From NCBI GenBank assembly GCA_022432975.1, contig CM039509.1, forward strand, positions 44,550,209 to 44,614,208: DNA of 64,000 nt, given 5' to 3'. The notes under the pieces are model-generated. The model had not been told where the DNA came from. It saw nothing but the letters and a program-made list of their open reading frames with translations, and made no database searches. Origin of the DNA: Begonia masoniana (Eukaryota > Streptophyta > Magnoliopsida > Cucurbitales > Begoniaceae). Of the stretch, positions 1 through 11,107 are shown piece after piece (the first letter of the stretch is position 1; every line of letters begins with the position of its first letter). A program made the translations under genes and the position numbers.

Positions 1-63
1 AAAAAATGTTTATATTATTGATTTAGAAAATTTTGAACGAACTGATGTCTATGGAACCTTGCT

Positions 64-2763
64 GTGAATCTGTTGGTAGATAGTTGGACTTGGCATAGGA
101 GACTAGGACACGTAGGGATGGATACCTTGGCTAAGATTACTAAGAATAATTTAGTTAGAGGGATTTCCAAGATATCCTTTGAGAAGGATAAGGTCTGTGA
201 AGCTTGTCAAATAGGTAAGCAGATCAAAAGCTCCTTTGCATCAAAAAATGCAATCTCTACTTCTAAGTCTATCCAACTTCTTCACATGGATCTCTTCGGT
301 CCTTCTAATGTAGCCAGCTTATGAGATAAATTCTATGCTTTTGTCATTGTAGATGATTTCTCTAGGTTCACATGGGTTTTCTTTCTTAAGTCCAAAGATG
401 AAACCATTGAAACTTTCTCTAGCTTTAGAAAAAGAGTTCAAAATGAAAAGGAACTCACCATAGTTGCTATTCGTAGTGATCATGGTGGAGAATTTGAAAA
501 TGAAAAATTTAAATTCTTGTGCCTCAAGTATGGAATTGAGCATAACTTTTCCTCTCATAGAATCCCTCAACAAAATAGTGTTGTCGAGAGGAAAAATAGG
601 TCTCTCCAAGAGCTTACTAGGACCATGCTCAATGAGAACTCCCTTCCAAAGTATTTCTGGGGCAGGAGATGTTTCAACAGCTTGTTATGTGCTTAATCGG
701 GTCTCAATAAGACATATTATTGAGAAAACACCTTATGAGCTTTGGAATGGAAAAACTCTTTCTGTTAGGTACCTTAGAGCCTTCGGTTGTAGATGTTTCA
801 TTCGTAACACTAAGGATAATCTAGAAAAATTTGATTCCAAATCTGATCTTGGAATCTTTCTTGGCTATTCTTTCTCCAGTAAGGCTTATAGAGTGTTCAA
901 TAAGAGAACTCTAATTGTAGAAGAATCTGTGCATGTCGATTTCGATGAGACTCCTCAACTTACAATCATTGTGGATGAGGAGAATACCTTAGGAAATCAA
1001 ATGGATTCTCTTTCCTTAGATAAATCTACTGTAGTCCTTCAAGGAGAAAACTCTCTAGATATTGTTCCTGTCAATGATGAATTAGCAGCTCTGCCTAGAG
1101 ATTAGAAGTATGTAAGAAATCATCCTTTAGATAAAGTTTTAGGTGATCCTTCGTTAGGAGTAAAGACTAGATCCTCTCTTAGGAATCTCTGTGCCAATGT
1201 GGCATTTATTTCACAAGTTGAACCTAAGAAATTCGAGGAAGCAGAGCAAGATGAAAACTGGATTATGGCTATGCAGGAAGAGTTAAACCAATTTGAAAGG
1301 AACAATGTTTGGGAACTTGTTCCAAAACCAGTTGATCATCCAATTATAGGAACAAAATGGGTGTTTAAAAACAAGATCGATGAAAGTGGCTTAGTTATTA
1401 GAAACAAAGCTAGATTAGTTGCTAAAGGGTACAACCAAGAAGAATGAATAGATTTTGAGGAAACCTTTACACCCGTAGCTAGATTAGAGTCTATTAGGAT
1501 GTTCTTAGCATATACTTGCTACAAAAACTTCACACTCTTTCAAATGGATGTAAAGAGTGCTTTTTTAAATGGTTATATCATGGAAGAAGTTTATGTAGAG
1601 CAGCCCTTAGGATTTGAAAACTATGAAAAACCTGACCTTGTTTACAAACTTAGGAAAGCTCTCTATGGACTTAAACAGGCTCCTAGAGCTTGGTATGATA
1701 GGTTGAAGAATTTTCTTGAGAAAAGGAAGTTCAAAAAGGGTAATACCAATTCAACTCTTTTTACCTTGCAAAAGGACAATGATATTCTCCTTGTTCAAAT
1801 CTATGTTGATGATATCATATTCGGGTCTACAAATGTTTCACTTTGTGATAAATTTGCCTCTAATATGCAAAGTGAGTTTGAAATGAGTATGATGAGGGAG
1901 CTAAAATTCTTCTTAGGATTCCAAATTAACCAAAAATCTGATGGTATTTTCTTCTGTCAAGAAAAATACATCAAAGACCTCTTAAAAAGATTTGTATTAG
2001 AATCCTCTAAGTCCTCCAGGACTCCCATGAGCACCACTACCAAATTGGACAAAGATGAAAATGGAATAAGTGTTGATATTAAAAAATATCATGGTATGAT
2101 TGGATCTCTATTATATCTGACAGCTAGTAAGCCAGATATTCTCTTTAGTATCTGTCTCTGTGCTAGGTTCCAAGCATCCCCTAAAGAATCTCACTTAACT
2201 GCTGTCAAACGAATTTTCAAATATTTAAGTGGGACATATGACTTAGGTTTATGGTAGCCGAAGGGTACTTCTTTTAATCTGATAGGATACTCAGATTCTG
2301 ATTATGCTGAGAGTCTGGTAGATAGGAAAAGCACAAGTGGAACTTGTCAATTCTTAGGAGAGAATCTCTAGTGTCCTGGTATTCTAAGAAACAGAATTTT
2401 GTAGCACTTTCAACTGCCGAGAGTGAATATATTGTTGCTGGTAGTTAATGTGCTCAAATGTTTTGGATGAAGCAAACTCTTGAAGATTATAATCTTTTCT
2501 ATGGTAGGATTCATATTCGGTGTGACAACACCAGTGCCATAAATATTTCCAAGAATCTCATCCAGCATTCTAGAACAAAGCTAATCGAGGTTAGGTATCA
2601 CTTCATTAGAGACCATGTACAAAAAGGGGATATCACGTTAGAATTTGTCACCTCATCAGTTCAATTAGCAGATATTTTTACAAAACCATTGGATGAGAAG
2701 ACTTTCAATGATATAAGAATTCGGTTGGGTCTAATTAGAATTGAAAGTTTTAGAAAAACCTAA
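64..2763 (+). pseudogene. Sirevirus pol: integrase, reverse transcriptase, RNase H (broken)
   Basis: The GAG-pre-integrase motif (WHRRLGHVGMDTL, CEAC) is at about 85-220. The integrase core follows with HMDLFGP, then D and E residues in SDHGGEFEN near 475-500. The copia RT begins near 1290 (WELVPKP), with KSAFLNG near 1552 and the catalytic YVDDIIFGST near 1803. RNase H residues and the C-terminal ADIFTKPL box end near 2690. Breaks seen: TGA at about 322, a frameshift near 660-675, a stop at about 1105, TGA at about 1445, TAG at about 2255, a frameshift near 2365, and TAA near 2446. The frame cannot give one polyprotein. RT best matches Ty1/copia in motif spelling and domain order (INT before RT). 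Confidence 0.92.
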
Positions 2764-2799
2764 GTTTTGAGTGTTTACATCGACCATTCTTTCCATTAG

Positions 2800-2880
2800 C
2801 ATCGGAAGATGTGCATCGTCCACTGTGCATCGGAAGATGTGCATCGTCCACTGTGTATCGGAAGATATATGCATCTATCT
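2800..2880 (+). repeat. 28-bp tandem repeat in the pol-env spacer
   Basis: Three successive units start near 2800, 2828 and 2856. Each contains ATCGGAAGAT followed by GCATC. The same CGGAAGATG word recurs in clusters inside unrelated LTRs of the window. The remaining spacer (2764-2799, 2881-3087) shows no coding potential. Confidence 0.75.
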
Positions 2881-3087
2881 GGTGACACGTGTCACCATTA
2901 GGCGATATCCTATTTTCAAGTCTATATTCTTATAGTCGGGCAAAACCCTAAAGCATTTAAACTTGTTTGTTTAAGACGCTTCATCTTTTCGCGCTCTTTC
3001 AAAAGCTCTTGCCCTATCCGTCGGCTCCCTTCTACAAAATCTTCTTCTCTTTCGAGTTTTCACTCAGAAAGTTCTTCAACCGTCTAA

Positions 3088-4893
3088 ATGGCATCTTCAT
3101 CTCGAGCGGTTCAGGAACCGGCCAAGAAGAAGGCCAAAACTTCAGTTCGTCAGCCACGAGAGCTTCCTCGTGCAACTCAGTGGCCGTCTCTCTACTTCCT
3201 CAGTCATGCTGCAGAAGAAAGGTATCATGACGAATTTAAGCTTAAATCCTTGATTCCAAGTCGTTGTATAGCCTTTGAGGATTTAGCTGGCTTGGATATA
3301 GTCGAACCCTTGAAGCATCTCGGATTATTGGGGTTATTCGATGTTGAATCATTCTATTACCCCATCGCGATTAAGATGTTTTATGCTAATCTTGGCTACT
3401 CTTCGGACTTCTCAACAATCTCGAGCTATGTGTATGGAAAACACATAGTTATAACATCCCAAACAATCAATGCACTTCTGGAGAGTCCACATTTAGATAA
3501 CCATGTCAAATTCTTTGAGTCAGGGCATGAGCCCCCACTCCTTAACTCTTCTGAGGGTCATCAGTTTTTAAGGATAATTGCTCTAGACCTGAATCACATC
3601 TCTAATCAATTAAAGAGCAAGCACCTCACCATCCGGGCTCGGCTCTTTCATCAAATGATTAGGTACAACATTATTCCCAAGGGTGGTCATTATGATCAAG
3701 TGAGTGGAATGGAATTATTTGTTCTGTTTGCACTCTACCAACAGACCCCCTTCAACATAGGATTTATTGTTTTGAGAAGGATGATTCAGATTGTCACATC
3801 CAAGGCTACCTCGCTTCAATACAATCTACTTCTCATGAAAATCTTTGAAAAGTTTGAAGTGGAATATCCAGAGAAAGATGACCCCTTCCGTCTTCAACCT
3901 TCAAGCTACTACTCACTCTCCACTCTGAAGAGAATGGGGATAAAAAGAACAAGAAAAGGGGAGTTTTTCTTAGATGAGACCCGCACGAAGGTTTCTAAGG
4001 CACCTTCTGCCAAGTTGGGGAAGAGGAAGCTTATCCTGCAGGAGGAGTCAACTCACAAAGGAGTGGATGAATCTGAAATCCCTGCCTTCGTTAATTCACC
4101 TTCATCCTCTCAGGTGTCACGCTCTCAACCTCCTTGCCTGTCTCTTGCTCCTCTTGTTCCAATACACCCTACACCATCCCTTCCCGAGATTCTAGAAATT
4201 CCTACTTCTCTTTCACCACTTATTGCTCCTCAAATCCAAACCTCCTCACCAAACCCACCAAATGCTCCTCAAACTCCAAAAACCTATCAGAGGAGACTTT
4301 CCATTAGTGAGGATCAAATATCTGGGTTGATGGCTTGCATGGAAAGTTTAGGAACTGCTCTCAGTTCAGTTAAGGATCAAATGCAGGCGTCATTTGTGGA
4401 CTTGAGCAAGGACCTTGACTCTGTTCAAGATCGGTTGGCTTCTAGGATGGATAGACTTGAAGGCTCTCTCACACGGGTCCTTCGGTCTATGCAGTCAGAC
4501 ATCCAAGCTCTTCAACCAGAACAATTTAGCCCTCTTTGTTTCTCAAAGGCTTGTTCTGCAGACTTACTCCCTCCGATCATCCGACCAGAGGTTGACATGG
4601 AAGTGAACTTCACGCCCTTGAATATTCAGGATGCTGAGCTTAGGTTCATTGCTCCTTTTGGTTCCTTTGTCACCGAGTCCTCATCTAAGCTACCACGTTC
4701 CATGGCTGATCTACCGATAGCGCCTCCACCTTGTATGGACTTGGTGGTGTATCGAAGTCCTTTTCAGCTTTCTGCTCCTTATGCTTCTACTTCGGATCTT
4801 GAACCACTGATAGTTTCTAATACCACTATGAACTATACAGTGCCTCCTTCAATTAGGAAGGAGTTATGGAAGCGCTTTCTGGACTTAGATTAA
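3088..4893 (+). CDS. Sirevirus env-like protein, intact 601-codon frame
   Basis: The uninterrupted frame starts at MASSSRAVQ and ends with TAA at 4891-4893. The N-terminal half (residues ~35-280) resembles the plant retroelement domain often labelled 'putative plant transposon protein' or 'envelope-like', with blocks such as SRCIAFEDL and MFYANLGYSS. A basic linker follows at ~285-315, then a Pro/Ser-rich stretch at ~330-405. A heptad-like segment at ~408-470 (ISGLMACMESLGTAL onward) is a likely coiled coil. That layout matches the 3' frame of SIRE1-like elements. I see no clear signal peptide or strong transmembrane helix, so membrane fusion activity is not supported. It has no partner gene in the window; its pol is dead. 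Confidence 0.8.
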   Translation: MASSSRAVQEPAKKKAKTSVRQPRELPRATQWPSLYFLSHAAEERYHDEFKLKSLIPSRCIAFEDLAGLDIVEPLKHLGLLGLFDVESFYYPIAIKMFYANLGYSSDFSTISSYVYGKHIVITSQTINALLESPHLDNHVKFFESGHEPPLLNSSEGHQFLRIIALDLNHISNQLKSKHLTIRARLFHQMIRYNIIPKGGHYDQVSGMELFVLFALYQQTPFNIGFIVLRRMIQIVTSKATSLQYNLLLMKIFEKFEVEYPEKDDPFRLQPSSYYSLSTLKRMGIKRTRKGEFFLDETRTKVSKAPSAKLGKRKLILQEESTHKGVDESEIPAFVNSPSSSQVSRSQPPCLSLAPLVPIHPTPSLPEILEIPTSLSPLIAPQIQTSSPNPPNAPQTPKTYQRRLSISEDQISGLMACMESLGTALSSVKDQMQASFVDLSKDLDSVQDRLASRMDRLEGSLTRVLRSMQSDIQALQPEQFSPLCFSKACSADLLPPIIRPEVDMEVNFTPLNIQDAELRFIAPFGSFVTESSSKLPRSMADLPIAPPPCMDLVVYRSPFQLSAPYASTSDLEPLIVSNTTMNYTVPPSIRKELWKRFLDLD

Positions 4894-5264
4894 ATAGGAG
4901 AATTTTTTTTTTGGTGCACAATGTTACAGATTCACGAGTTGTACCAGTTTTTGTTTGGTACTCGGATCTTATAATTGTTTCAATATACAAATGTTGTGTC
5001 GTTGATTTTTTTTTTGTACTTTTCCTTTTTTTTTATAATGTCAAAGGGGGAGAAAGTAGGACATCACTAATTGATAGTATGAAATGTGTTTGCTTGTGCT
5101 GATACGAAAGTAGATTTGATATGGCATTGATAGTATACTTGTTTGAGCTCAACACTGTGAACTTTGTTTGAAAATTAAATTGGATTGAATACACATGTTG
5201 TGGGGGAGCTAGGATTATGGGAGAGAGATATTTAATCAATTTATACTTATAGTTTGTCATCATC

Positions 5265-5277
5265 AAAAAGGGGGAGA
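5265..5277 (+). promoter_or_regulatory. Sirevirus polypurine tract
   Basis: AAAAAGGGGGAGA lies directly before the LTR start. It would prime plus-strand DNA synthesis. A second purine run (AAAGGGGGAGAAAG) sits near 5043-5056; multiple tracts are common in Sireviruses. Between 4894 and 5264 I see only AT-rich untranslated DNA. Confidence 0.8.
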
Positions 5278-5281
5278 TTAT

Positions 5282-5656
5282 TGACTTAAATAATGTTTAA
5301 GTCTAACGATATTTTTGATGATGTGTTTTAAGAAGTGTAATTTGATTAAGGTAAATATATGAGATTAATGAATTATGTTGATGAGATTAATAAGTTGATT
5401 AATAAATTAAATATTGACCTTATTATATTTTTCTCTAGCTTTTAAGTGAAAATGCCCTTTGAAAAGGGTATTTTAGTTGTTTAACAAATCTGGTTAAGTG
5501 TTCAGGGTGTGATAGCAAAACAGGGCTAAAACTGATAATATATTGCATATCTACCGAAGTAGAAGAGAAGATTTCTACCGCTAACAAAACGACAAAGTTT
5601 ACATCTACCGCTGGCAGAGTCTTCCTAAGTTTACTTCTACCCATAGCAAAACGACA
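5282..5656 (+). repeat. Sirevirus 3' LTR, left part
   Basis: The LTR begins just after the purine tract. Its first 22 nt hold a perfect inverted repeat (GACTTAAA, 5-nt loop TAATG, TTTAAGTC at 5283-5303). The sequence stops at ACGACA (5651-5656), where Tekay-1 begins, and resumes at 13771 with GACACTCG. Joined, the two parts give an LTR of about 1.04 kb. Motifs of the form CTACCG recur at 5550-5645. Confidence 0.8.
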
Positions 5657-6771
5657 AGAAAGCGTTATTAGAATCCTAATTATTAATATGGATTTTGGGA
5701 AAATTATGAGAATTTTCGGAGTTGTGATGTTAAATTACGAGAATTACGTTTCTCGTAATATAAAGGACGTTGTGATAAAAATAGTAAACGAGGTCCGTTT
5801 TGCAAACGGATAGTTTTAATAAAGCCATGTTTATAAATTAGAGTTATTGGCGAATTAAGGAAATTTGGAGAAACTGAATCGTTAGCTAATTAACGAAACA
5901 AAGGACGAAATAAATAGAAAATCAAAGGAAGAGCAAAAAGGTAATTTGCCAAGCCAAATTATTAAAAACACAATTTTTCTCTCCCTCCCTCATTTTCTCT
6001 CTTCTTCCACGAAGCTCCAGAGAGCTTTCCCTTTCGGCGACTTCAAGCCTCTCCAAGGTTCTTCATCAACCGCTCCTCCGATCGTCAAGTTTTTTCACGT
6101 TTTCCTCTCCTATCGTGATTCTAGGTAAGTTTCTAGTATTTGCCGACCGTTATTCTCGAGTTCTAGCTTGATAAACTGTTAGGGTTTCGTAGAAATTTCA
6201 TGAAAATATTCGGGTTTAGTTAGAAAACGTTAGATAGGGTTGTATTTACGATTATTGAGCATTATTTGGTGAAATATAAGGTGTGTTCGAAGTTTGGGTT
6301 GAAAAGTCGGGTTTGAAGCTATGAGAAATCCCCATTAATGGAGTTTAGGGTTATTTGAGAACATAAGCTGCTCAGCGAAATGCCCGAGAGAGTTGAATTA
6401 GAGTTTTAGGAAATTTCCTTAGTTAAGGGTTTCGTTAAATTGGACGTTTAACAGTTTAAACTCGTTTTAACGATAAATGTTGTGAATTGCCTTAGGTGAA
6501 CAACGCTCGTGGACGGAGCTTAAATTTCTACGGACGATAGGTAAGTCTTCGTGACTCTTTTGTCCGATTTGGCCTACACCATAAGATTTAATGTTGATTG
6601 AGGATCTTGGAGATGTAGAATGTATTGGGTAATAGGTTGGGTAGTTAGTTTTAGTTAAGTTGTTGAATGTTTAAGTTGTTGCTTGTTTATGCTTCGGTTT
6701 TAATTATTGCATCGTACATATTCATGCATCATGGTTTCTGGGAAAAGGTATTTCCATGCATGTTTTCATGA

Positions 6772-6992
6772 TAAACAAAAAGGGTAAACGAAAAGGTAAA
6801 CGAAAAGGAAAACGAAAGGGAAAACGAAAAGGTAAACGAAAAAGAAAAGGAAAACAAAAAGGATAAACGAAAAGGTAAACGAAAAAGTAAACGAAAAGGT
6901 AAACGAAAAGGTAAACGAAAAGGAAAACGAAAAGGTAAACAAAAAGGAAAACGAAAAGATAAACGAAAAGGTAAACGAAAAGGATAAAAGAA
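6772..6992 (+). repeat. 12-bp minisatellite, Tekay-1 5' LTR
   Basis: Units close to GGTAAACGAAAA, with AAAACG variants, repeat for about 220 bp. The matching array in the 3' LTR is ~65 bp longer. Long frames read through it on the minus strand are repeat artefacts. Confidence 0.88.
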
Positions 6993-7659
6993 TGTCACAG
7001 TTTTATGAACTACATACGCATCGCATTCATTGTCATTCATGTAGATTTACTGAGCCTTTAGCTCACGGACTGTTTTCTATGGTGTAGGTGGTTTTGAAAC
7101 AGGTGAGAAAGAAGTTCTTCTGCCTGACGTATGAACCGGTTGGCGAATGATGGCCCGTGGGAGTGTGCTGGGTAGTCGACGCGTATTTGACCCGTGGGGA
7201 ATGATGTAAAGGTATTTTGGAACACTATAGTTAGATCGTAGGAAAAATTGTATAGTTGAACATATTAGGATGTTTGGTTCTGGTTAGCTGATAGAGTGAT
7301 GTATAGATGTTTTGGTAAATTGATTTTATAAAACGTTTTGTTAAGGCTTTTATCTAAGTTTTATGGAACTGCTTGGTGATTTTAACAGGAGGAAACATTT
7401 ATTTTTTAAACGAATCTACGCAGTTTATTTTCGTGAAAACGTATTTCGTGTTAGATGCATATCAAGTCGGTTTCGAGTAAGATTACGGAGAATGTACGAG
7501 TATCGGGTGGTTCTATGTCCAATTGTATTGTGAAGATGTATGTGGTGTGTAGTGATAATTGAGGAAGCAGTTAGAAGTATTGAGGTATGTATATGCAGGG
7601 GAAGGAATAAAGAAAAGGGTGGAGCAATTTTGGTCACTTTTCCTTGGAAAAAAATACAG

Positions 7660-7835
7660 AGGGTGTGGCGATCGATCGCCACATATGGGCGATCAATCGC
7701 CTGGTGGCTGATCGCCCCTCTGGAAAATCCAGAGGGTGTGGCGATCGTTCGCCACTGTGAGGGGCGAACGATCAACCCTCCCTTTTTCTAACTGGCGATC
7801 GATCGCCAGAAATGGGCGATCGATTGCCCCTATGC
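7660..7835. repeat. GATCGATCGCC palindrome and hairpin cluster, 5' LTR of Tekay-1
   Basis: Copies of GGCGATCGATCGCC and close variants alternate with a hairpin CCCTCTGG-AAAAT-CCAGAGGG at 7716-7736. A second hairpin left of it (about 7645-7672) has decayed on its 5' side. Confidence 0.75.
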
Positions 7836-8094
7836 TTTTGGGGACGAATGTCCCTTTTGCCCTCAAATTGTTGGCCGATTGTTTCTCCTCTGTTTTAACT
7901 GCTTTAAATAATTATTTTAAGATTTATTTCAATTGTTTTAAGTTGTAATTAAGTGGTCTTAAAAATCGATTTGAACGTTTTTAACAATTTAGTTTCCGAT
8001 CTAAATTTCGCTCAAACGTTACGAAATTTATAAGGATAAGAAAATATTTATATACTGAAAAACAAGGGTACAGTGTTAGGGTCGCTACAATTTA

Positions 8095-8106
8095 TGGTAT
8101 CAAAGC
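8095..8106 (+). promoter_or_regulatory. Primer-binding site of Tekay-1 (initiator Met tRNA type)
   Basis: TGGTATCAAAGC starts 5 nt after the LTR end. It matches the usual TGGTATCAGAGC complement of plant initiator methionine tRNA with one change. Confidence 0.85.
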
Positions 8107-8255
8107 CCTCGGGTTTTAAAATCGGTTATGTAGACTGCTCGACTGCACAGCCACTACGCGGACATCCTTCATCAACTGTAAGTGCGTTCTATTTTATTTC
8201 TTTGTTTTTGTTTCTTAGGGTTATTTGTTTTAACTTTTATAGGAGTTATATAAAA

Positions 8256-9351
8256 ATGGTTCGAGGTAGAGACGCTAGGGACGAGGCCCTAGACAGACTT
8301 ACGGATTTGCTGGACCGTCAGGCTCAGCACATGGACAGGCAAGCACAATAAATAGAGCGTTTTGTAAACCGTGAGGATCGTCAGGCCCAAGAGGTGGTCG
8401 TTCCAAACCATCAAGGCATGGAGAGATTTCAGAAATTACAACCTCCAGTATTCAACGGACAATCATCGGATCCCACTTTAGCCGAGGAGTGGATCCGAAC
8501 TATGGAGGACATGCTAGAGTATGCAGGGATAGAGAATGGGAATAAAGTGGCCTACGTCACTTTTCATTTAGCGTTAGATGCTCGGTTTTGGTGGGACTCC
8601 ATCAAAGCAACAACTGATGTGACGGTAATGACTTGGGAACGGTTTAAAGCCATATTTTATGACAAGTACTTTAGCCATACGGTACAAGAGGCAAAAATGA
8701 TGGAGTTCATGCAATTGAGACAGACTGGCTCAGTTGCCGAATACGTCAGGAAGTTTGAGGACCTATCCCGGTTCGCACCACGTCAGGTTAGTGTTAATGA
8801 GGACAAGGTGCGTAAGTTTGTGCAAGGGCTCGGTCAAGAAATCCGAAAAAATGTCATCATATCAGGGGTGCGGAATGTGCCCTATACAGAGATTGTGGCA
8901 AGAGCTCTAGAGATTGAGGCCGTTGAACCAACTTACGTCAAACCAAGAGATCTAGCAAGAAGGTTCTTTCGGGAGATCCAGCCTCGACCTCGAAACGGAG
9001 ACTTGGCAGCCACAAGGACAACCACAGCAACAACAAGGAGGCATTAAAAGGCCGTATGCGGGAAACAATGACCAGGGCAAGGGGAAATAAGTGCAAAGAG
9101 CTACTCAAAAGCCCATGTGTCCTATATGTCAGAAAGAACACTTCGATGATTGCAGAAAGGGCACGGATAGATGCTATAGATGCGGAGGAACAGGCCATTA
9201 TGTTAGAAATTGCCCACTACTAGGCCGAAACCAACAGGGCGGTGACCAGAAAAGAGTTACCCCAAGGGTCTTTGCATTTATCGAGTCTGGTGACGTTGAT
9301 GACGGAGCCCAGCCTTCCGATATTGCAGGTATGATACTAAATTGCAATTAG
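8256..9351 (+). pseudogene. Tekay-1 gag with zinc knuckle (broken)
   Basis: ATG at 8256 opens MVRGRDARDE. Retrotransposon gag (PF03732-like) motifs follow: AEEWIRTMEDML, the FWW box near 8585, and VAEYVRKFEDLSRF near 8735. The CCHC knuckle CYRCGGTGHYVRNC is at 9172-9213, after a CPIC/H/C half. Damage: CAA to TAA at 8349-8351, a 1-nt insertion near 9002 compared with the Tekay-2 copy, and TAA near 9088. After the knuckle the start of the protease linker (FAFIESGDVDD) is present and then similarity stops near 9340. No protease, RT or integrase follows. Confidence 0.9.
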
Positions 9352-11107
9352 TGAAATAGAAAGTGTTAGAATAAAGGTGTAGGTTGGGGTATGGATTTGA
9401 GGGTATGATTGTGCACTTGAAATTTAATTACCCCTAGAAGGATACAACTTATGAGATATATGATTTAGATGTATAGAAACTAAACCTTGGTTGACGAACC
9501 TTTGGGGTTCTGAAATATGATCGCTCAAAGAGAGATCTGGAGCTTAGATGTAAGACCTTCTGAAGGACACTCTAGATCGTTGAGATACTATTAGTGTGCA
9601 TAAACAAATAAGAAGATATAAAAGAGATTTAATTAACCTAGATCCCTTAGAAGTTGAGAGTATCTGGACAAAGATAGCATCCGATAGTTTATTTTAAGTA
9701 GATTGCTAAAAGGGCACGCAGAGTTTAGATTTCTTTGGTAAAGGAGTGTTGGTGTCGACTAATGAAGAGAGGAAAAAATAAAGGAGACTTAGTGAAGTTA
9801 AGAGTGATTAATGAGTTGTAGACACGTCAGCTATTTGGTGTTGCTTGATTAAAGGTTAGAGGTTAGTAAGTAAAAGCATAAGAGTTAGAAAGGATTTAGG
9901 AACCCAATGCGATAACTACTGGAAGAAAGTTTGTCACTCTAAATTAGAAGTCGTGTTTTGAGGTTTAAAGTAACTGGTATGACCATAGAAAGGATGGTGG
10001 TTCAACTAGAATTAGTGTATGGTTGGTGCGGTTTAAGTTGAGAGCCACAACGTGAAGCTTACCACTGGGATGGAAGTAGGGACATCTATGTTCAAAGAAC
10101 TAGGAAGAATAACCTTAATGAAGAGATATTCTAAGTTATTAGAAAATAAAAGGGTAAGATTGTAGAACTTGAGGAGACGTGGATTAAGGATGTAAACTTA
10201 TCTGCAACAAGTTTGCTAACAAGAAGATCGTTGCATAAATCGTTATAAGGGAGCCAAGTAGAATACTCAGAACTGACTAGGAGGAACGAAAGAGCATAGA
10301 CTAGTTAGTAGACTTCGAGGAGATCCCTGTGTGATGTTAAGAGTAAGTGAAAAAGGTCGTTAAAATTAGATGAAGGGTTAAGATTTGAAAGTTTAGCTCA
10401 ATACTTAGTGTAGTATGATGTGAGGAACTCATGGATTTTCAAAGAAGGAGAATTAGGATTTGCACATAAATGATATAAGTAAACTTAGAAGAGAAATTAG
10501 ACTAGAAAATGCCAAGAGTTGACTTGTATTCAACAAGTCGAGGCCCATGAATAATTTAGAAAAAAGGGTAGAAAATTGAGTGGGCGTGCATTCCGACTAC
10601 GGCCAAAGTCGATGAACGCCTGTAGAAGTTTGGGTTACATCCCAGGAATTCGAAGAATTTTATAGACGAAATTTGATCTAACGGACGTTAGGAAGTATGG
10701 GCATAGATGTGATCTAAAGAAACGACTAAGAAAAACTTCGATGGGAGAAGACTCTAAGGTTGCTTCATAGTGAGGACTTGGATTAGGAAATTATAAGCAC
10801 GCGATGCTAATTTGGGGCTTAATAAGCTAAGTCGAGGGTAGCCAATGGGGTTAACGGTTAGGGTTGCACCATTGGGTTTCAGAATTTTGGTTTAGGATTA
10901 TAGGAATTTACCCTAAGTATAGATAGAATCGAAGTTCTTAAAAAGTGGAATTCAATTTTTTAAAAAAAAAAAGATGAGGGGAGAAGACTCGAAGAGAACA
11001 GAGTATTGTAAATCAAAGTATAAGACTGCAAGACATGAGACGTTAATATCAAGGACTATAAGCTATAGCAAATTTTGAGGACAAAATTTTAAATAAGGTG
11101 GATGGAA
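9352..11107 (+). other. Noncoding filler in place of pol, Tekay-1
   Basis: About 1.75 kb with no open frame and no RT, RNase H or integrase motif in any frame that I could recognise. The strand is poor in C and rich in A and G. The last ~60 nt again match Tekay-2: GAGGACAAAATTTTAAATAAGGTGGAT precedes the LTR in both, in the place of the polypurine tract. The element therefore keeps its priming ends but no enzymes, like a LARD-type non-autonomous element. Confidence 0.72.

Larger units (their letters stand above)
1..5656 (+). mobile_element. Sirevirus-type Ty1/copia retrotransposon, left portion
   Basis: The 5' LTR, gag and protease lie left of the window. Visible in order are integrase, reverse transcriptase, RNase H, a spacer with a 28-bp repeat, an env-like frame, a polypurine tract and the first part of the 3' LTR. 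An env-like frame after pol and a purine tract of the form AAAAAGGGGGAGA next to the LTR are typical of the Sirevirus (SIRE/Maximus) lineage. The 3' LTR continues at 13771-14435 because Tekay-1 sits inside it. The element ends against the minus-strand copia fragment at 14436, so it probably inserted there. Confidence 0.88.
5657..8089 (+). repeat. Tekay-1 5' LTR (5'-truncated)
   Basis: It aligns end to end with 11195-13770 and ends at GTCGCTACA. Inside, in order: a CT-rich leader to 6124 followed by a strong donor-like GTAAGT at 6125; a 45-nt block 6496-6540 bounded by TTAG and GTAAGT; a 12-bp minisatellite (6772-6992); a 5-bp hairpin (7051-7065); a GGTGTAGG acceptor-like site (7081-7088); and a cluster of GGCGATCGATCGCC-type palindromes (7660-7830). 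A gene-like splice layout within an LTR is unusual; see findings. Confidence 0.88.

Noticed and set aside
3088..4893. A host gene between retrotransposon parts
   Set aside because: It lies between a copia RNase H and the purine tract/LTR of the same element, the standard place of the Sirevirus env-like frame, and has no introns or own promoter.
6729..7040. Minus-strand frame rich in Phe, Arg, Leu and Pro (also at 12258-12637)
   Set aside because: It is a read-through of the 12-bp minisatellite; the two LTR copies differ in length and frame.
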